A stretch of 8,284 nt of DNA from Methanobacteriota archaeon. GTDB taxonomy: Archaea > Methanobacteriota > Methanobacteria > Methanobacteriales > Methanobacteriaceae. The DNA is taken from NCBI GenBank assembly GCA_023440975.1, contig JAEZRD010000025.1:1-8284 (forward strand), given 5' to 3'. Of the stretch, positions 6,405 through 8,284 are shown in pieces. The translations under genes were made by a program, and so were the position numbers. The notes below the pieces were generated by a model. It made no database searches. It saw only the letters and a list, made by a program, of their open reading frames with translations, and was not told where the DNA came from. Within the stretch, counting starts at the first letter, position 1. The number at the start of each line of letters is the position of its first letter.

Positions 6405-7586
6405 TTAGTAGGTTACTTCGTCTAATGTACCGTAGTATATGTTATCTAAGATTTTTTCATATAATTCTTTGGTCATTTCTCTTGGGTTTGCAGGGGTACA
6501 TGCATCTCCCATTGCGTTTTCAGCAATAATTGAGCGTTTTTCTTTGAATTCGTCTTCGTCGATTCCGAATTCTTGTAAGCTAGTTGGAATACCTAACATT
6601 TTGTTGTATTCTATGATTTTATCACAGATTTGGTTTACGATTTCGTCATCGGTTCCTTCAAATCCTAAGTATTTTCCTATTGCTACGTATCGTGTTGGAT
6701 CGTCGTTTGCATTTAATCTTGTTGCATATGGTAAATAAATTGCGTTTGCACGTCCGTGAGGAATCATTTTACTGAAGATAACCCCTGTTTTGTGTGCTAA
6801 TGAGTGAACCATACCAAGTAATCCGTTAGAGAATGCTATACCTGCTTCTGCTTGTGCATAGTGCATCATTTCACGTGCTTCCATATCTCCTTCATAGGAG
6901 TCTGGTAAGTAGGTTAATACCATTCTGATAGCATCTAATGCCATTGCGTCTGCAAATGGTTGGTTAGTTGCTGCTGTGTATGCTTCTATTGCATGAGTTA
7001 ATGCATCCATACCAGTGTTTGCTACAAGTGTTTTTGGCATTGATGCTACTAATTCTGGATCTATAATTGCTATATCAGGTGTTACTTCGAAATCTGCTAT
7101 AGGCCATTTAATTCCAGTATCATAATCTGTTATTACAGAGAATGCAGTTACTTCAGTACCAGTACCACTAGTGGTTCCTATACCTATGAAGTGAGCTTTT
7201 TGTCTTAATTTTGGTAATCCGAATGGTACACATGCTTCTTCAAATGTGCAGTCTGGGTATTCGTAGAATATCCACATTGCTTTTGCTGCATCTATTGGGG
7301 ATCCTCCACCTAGACCGATAATCCAGTCTGGTTCCCATTCTTGCATTTCTTTTGCACCTTTCATTACGGTTGTTACGGAAGGGTTTTGTTCAACTCCTTC
7401 GAATAGTTTCATTTCAATACCTGCTTCTTTGAGGTATGCTTCTATTTTGTCTAATACACCGTTTCTTTTTACAGATCCTCCACCTATTACGATGAAAGCT
7501 TTGGTTCCTTCAAGGTCTTTTAAGCAAGTTAATGCATCTTCACCAACGTATATTTCTCTTGGTACACAGAATAATTTTTTTTCCAT
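6405..7586 (-). CDS. Iron-containing (group III) alcohol dehydrogenase
   Basis: It interconverts a primary alcohol and its aldehyde with NAD(P), in the cytoplasm. At 393 residues it has normal length. The N-terminal domain carries GGGSVKRNG (35-43) and GLGGGSPIDAAKA (91-103), then GTTSGTGTEVT (137-147). The metal ligands expected from FucO-type enzymes are all present: D194 and H198 in GMDALTHAIEAY, H261 in GMVHSLAH, and H277 in IPHGRANAI. GGGS after the first beta strand resembles YqhD/BdhA-type NADPH-using enzymes, where NAD-specific members carry Asp, so NADP(H) is likely (inference). The start is the ATG at 7586 with AGGAGG 8 nt before it, among the best ribosome binding sites in the window. 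It heads a two-gene operon with the aldehyde dehydrogenase. Ethanol is the most likely substrate given that partner, but butanol or 1,3-propanediol-type activity cannot be excluded. Confidence 0.92.
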   Translation of the reverse strand: MEKKLFCVPREIYVGEDALTCLKDLEGTKAFIVIGGGSVKRNGVLDKIEAYLKEAGIEMKLFEGVEQNPSVTTVMKGAKEMQEWEPDWIIGLGGGSPIDAAKAMWIFYEYPDCTFEEACVPFGLPKLRQKAHFIGIGTTSGTGTEVTAFSVITDYDTGIKWPIADFEVTPDIAIIDPELVASMPKTLVANTGMDALTHAIEAYTAATNQPFADAMALDAIRMVLTYLPDSYEGDMEAREMMHYAQAEAGIAFSNGLLGMVHSLAHKTGVIFSKMIPHGRANAIYLPYATRLNANDDPTRYVAIGKYLGFEGTDDEIVNQICDKIIEYNKMLGIPTSLQEFGIDEDEFKEKRSIIAENAMGDACTPANPREMTKELYEKILDNIYYGTLDEVTY

Positions 7587-7594
7587 ATTTTATT

Positions 7595-7600
7595 CCTCCT
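7595..7600 (-). promoter_or_regulatory. Ribosome binding site of the alcohol dehydrogenase
   Basis: AGGAGG on the - strand lies 8 nt before the ATG at 7586. It is a near-perfect match to the 16S 3' end and fixes the start. It suggests strong translation unless the upstream leader structure masks it. Confidence 0.8.
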
Positions 7601-7624
7601 TTTTTTTAAAATTCATATTTTTTT

Positions 7625-7652
7625 TCAAGAAAATATTTTATGTTTTTCTTGA
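7625..7652 (-). promoter_or_regulatory. Leader hairpin upstream of the alcohol dehydrogenase
   Basis: TCAAGAAAA (7625-7633) and TTTTCTTGA (7644-7652) form a perfect 9-bp stem with a 10-nt loop. It lies between the larger nested repeat and the AGGAGG site. On the - strand it is followed by A8, not by T, so it is not a terminator for that strand. On the + strand five T follow it, but no + strand gene ends here. It may be part of a regulatory leader. Confidence 0.45.
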
Positions 7653-7674
7653 TTTTTGGGGTATGATATAATAA

Positions 7675-7818
7675 AATAAAAGGTTTTGAATTATTTTATT
7701 TTTGGGTGGTATTTTTTTTATGGGTTTTCGTTTCATCATCAAAACGGTTTTAATGTTTTGGTTAGGAATATGATGAAAATCGCTTTTAGTACCATCGAAC
7801 GTTTTTTAACCTTTTATT
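7675..7818 (-). promoter_or_regulatory. 144-nt structured leader or small RNA upstream of the alcohol dehydrogenase operon
   Basis: Four nested inverted repeats share one centre. The closing arms AATAAAAGGTT (7675-7685) and AACCTTTTATT (7808-7818) match over 11 bp. Next, TGGTA (7707-7711) pairs with TACCA (7790-7794). Then TTTCATCAT (7731-7739) pairs with ATGATGAAA (7770-7778) over 9 bp, and CAAAAC (7740-7745) with GTTTTG (7755-7760). The last leaves a 9-nt apical loop and a 9-nt bulge. A good TATA box 35 nt outside the closing stem would start a - strand transcript just before the first arm, so the structure would open the mRNA leader. TTTTATT and AT-rich sequence follow it. It could be a cis-acting regulatory leader, an attenuator or a separate small RNA. 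I recognise no known family, and no reading frame occupies it. Confidence 0.5.
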
Positions 7819-7852
7819 CAACTATATGTAATAATAATTATTGAAAAATCAG

Positions 7853-7868
7853 TATATAAAGGTTTTTT
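7853..7868 (-). promoter_or_regulatory. Archaeal promoter (BRE and TATA box) of the alcohol/aldehyde dehydrogenase operon
   Basis: On the - strand AAAAAACC (7861-7868) precedes TTTATATA (7853-7860). This is a close match to the BRE-TATA arrangement of strong methanogen promoters. Transcription would start about 22-27 nt downstream, near 7828-7834, giving a leader of roughly 240 nt before the alcohol dehydrogenase ATG. It is the best TATA box in the window. The start point is predicted, not seen. Confidence 0.65.
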
Positions 7869-8284
7869 TAACTCTTAAAATCTTATTATTTATTTTTATA
7901 CTTAGCTAAAAAAATTTTAGTTATTTGTTTAGTTTTTTTTATTATTTATATTATATTGTTAAAAAGTAATATTATATTATAATTTAATATTATTTACTTG
8001 ATTTTACACATAATACATCTTCAATTAAATTAAATATGTGACTAATTAAATTAAAATAAAAAATATAAAATCAATTTAATTATAGATAAATTTAACATAA
8101 TTTTAAGTATAATCAAATATCTATAATTTCAAATTTAAAGTCAGATTAATATGTTAATAATACAAATTTCTAAAAAAATACATATTTCACTTTTTCTCTA
8201 GAAAAAAAATTATCTTTAGATCCAAAAAATTCTATTAAACATTTAAATAACTATCTAAAAAAATTATATCAAAATGTTTTATTA
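7869..8284. other. AT-rich intergenic region without a recognisable gene
   Basis: No reading frame of useful length and no tRNA or rRNA signature is visible on either strand. It contains short inverted repeats: CTAAAA/TTTTAG at 7906-7920 with a T8 tract following on +, AAGTAA/TTACTT at 7964-7999, and TTTTTC/GAAAAA at 8191-8206. It also has a pair of direct repeats at 8023-8055. Base composition is close to pure A+T, so most of these could arise by chance. The region probably separates the operon from a gene beyond the right edge. Confidence 0.5.
8023..8055. repeat. Two 12-bp direct repeats (AATTAAATTAAA) 21 bp apart
   Basis: AATTAAATTAAA occurs at 8023-8034 and again at 8044-8055, a 21-bp period or about two helical turns. 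A partial copy in the opposite orientation (AATTTAATT) lies at 8073-8081. The spacing would put bound proteins on the same DNA face, but the A/T-only sequence limits confidence. Confidence 0.35.

Noticed and set aside
7429..7671. An 80-codon open frame on the + strand across the adh start and leader
   Set aside because: It is antisense to the adh N terminus, and its C-terminal part is a low-complexity Phe-rich tail from the T-rich leader.
7731..7778. C/D box RNA, because ATGATGA (C box-like) occurs on both strands
   Set aside because: No D box (CTGA) lies at a suitable distance on either strand; the motif is part of the 9-bp inverted repeat.
7869..8284. CRISPR array or tRNA gene in the right-hand intergenic region
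   Set aside because: There is no regular repeat-spacer pattern and no cloverleaf or T-loop signature; the repeats are short and made only of A and T.

Overview
The window is very AT-rich. It carries archaeal expression signals: TATA boxes of the TTTATATA type with a purine-rich element upstream, and GGAG-type ribosome binding sites. It also contains a coenzyme F420H2:NADP oxidoreductase (NpdG/Fno) and an L-aspartate dehydrogenase (NadX) of the kind found in methanogens. Composition, gene set and the pairing of npdG with alcohol and aldehyde dehydrogenases suggest a methanogen of the Methanobacteriales, most like Methanosphaera. The genus is inferred by recognition, not by a search.

Left third, + strand (1-2982): the distal part of a type I restriction-modification locus. 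hsdM runs off the left edge, with its reading frame open from base 3. It is followed 25 nt later by hsdS with two target recognition domains. No hsdR is visible.

Right two thirds, - strand, read right to left: a strong TATA box (7853-7860); a leader of about 240 nt with nested inverted repeats (7675-7818) and a second hairpin (7625-7652); an iron-type alcohol dehydrogenase (6405-7586); an aldehyde dehydrogenase (4882-6366) 38 nt behind it; a terminator-like hairpin with a U run (4755-4852); npdG (3996-4679); another nested inverted repeat (3860-3988); and nadX (3001-3759), which converges on hsdS. The last 400 bases on the right are extremely AT-rich and show no gene.

The three redox genes form a coherent module: alcohol to aldehyde to acid with reduction of NADP+, then transfer of the electrons from NADPH to F420 by NpdG. 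The cofactor-binding residues of both dehydrogenases favour NADP(H), which fits. Ethanol use by some host-associated Methanosphaera through such genes has, as I recall, been reported, so the enzymes are probably not new. The least explained part of the window is the set of long-range inverted repeats in every intergenic region of the - strand cluster, above all the structured leader in front of the alcohol dehydrogenase.
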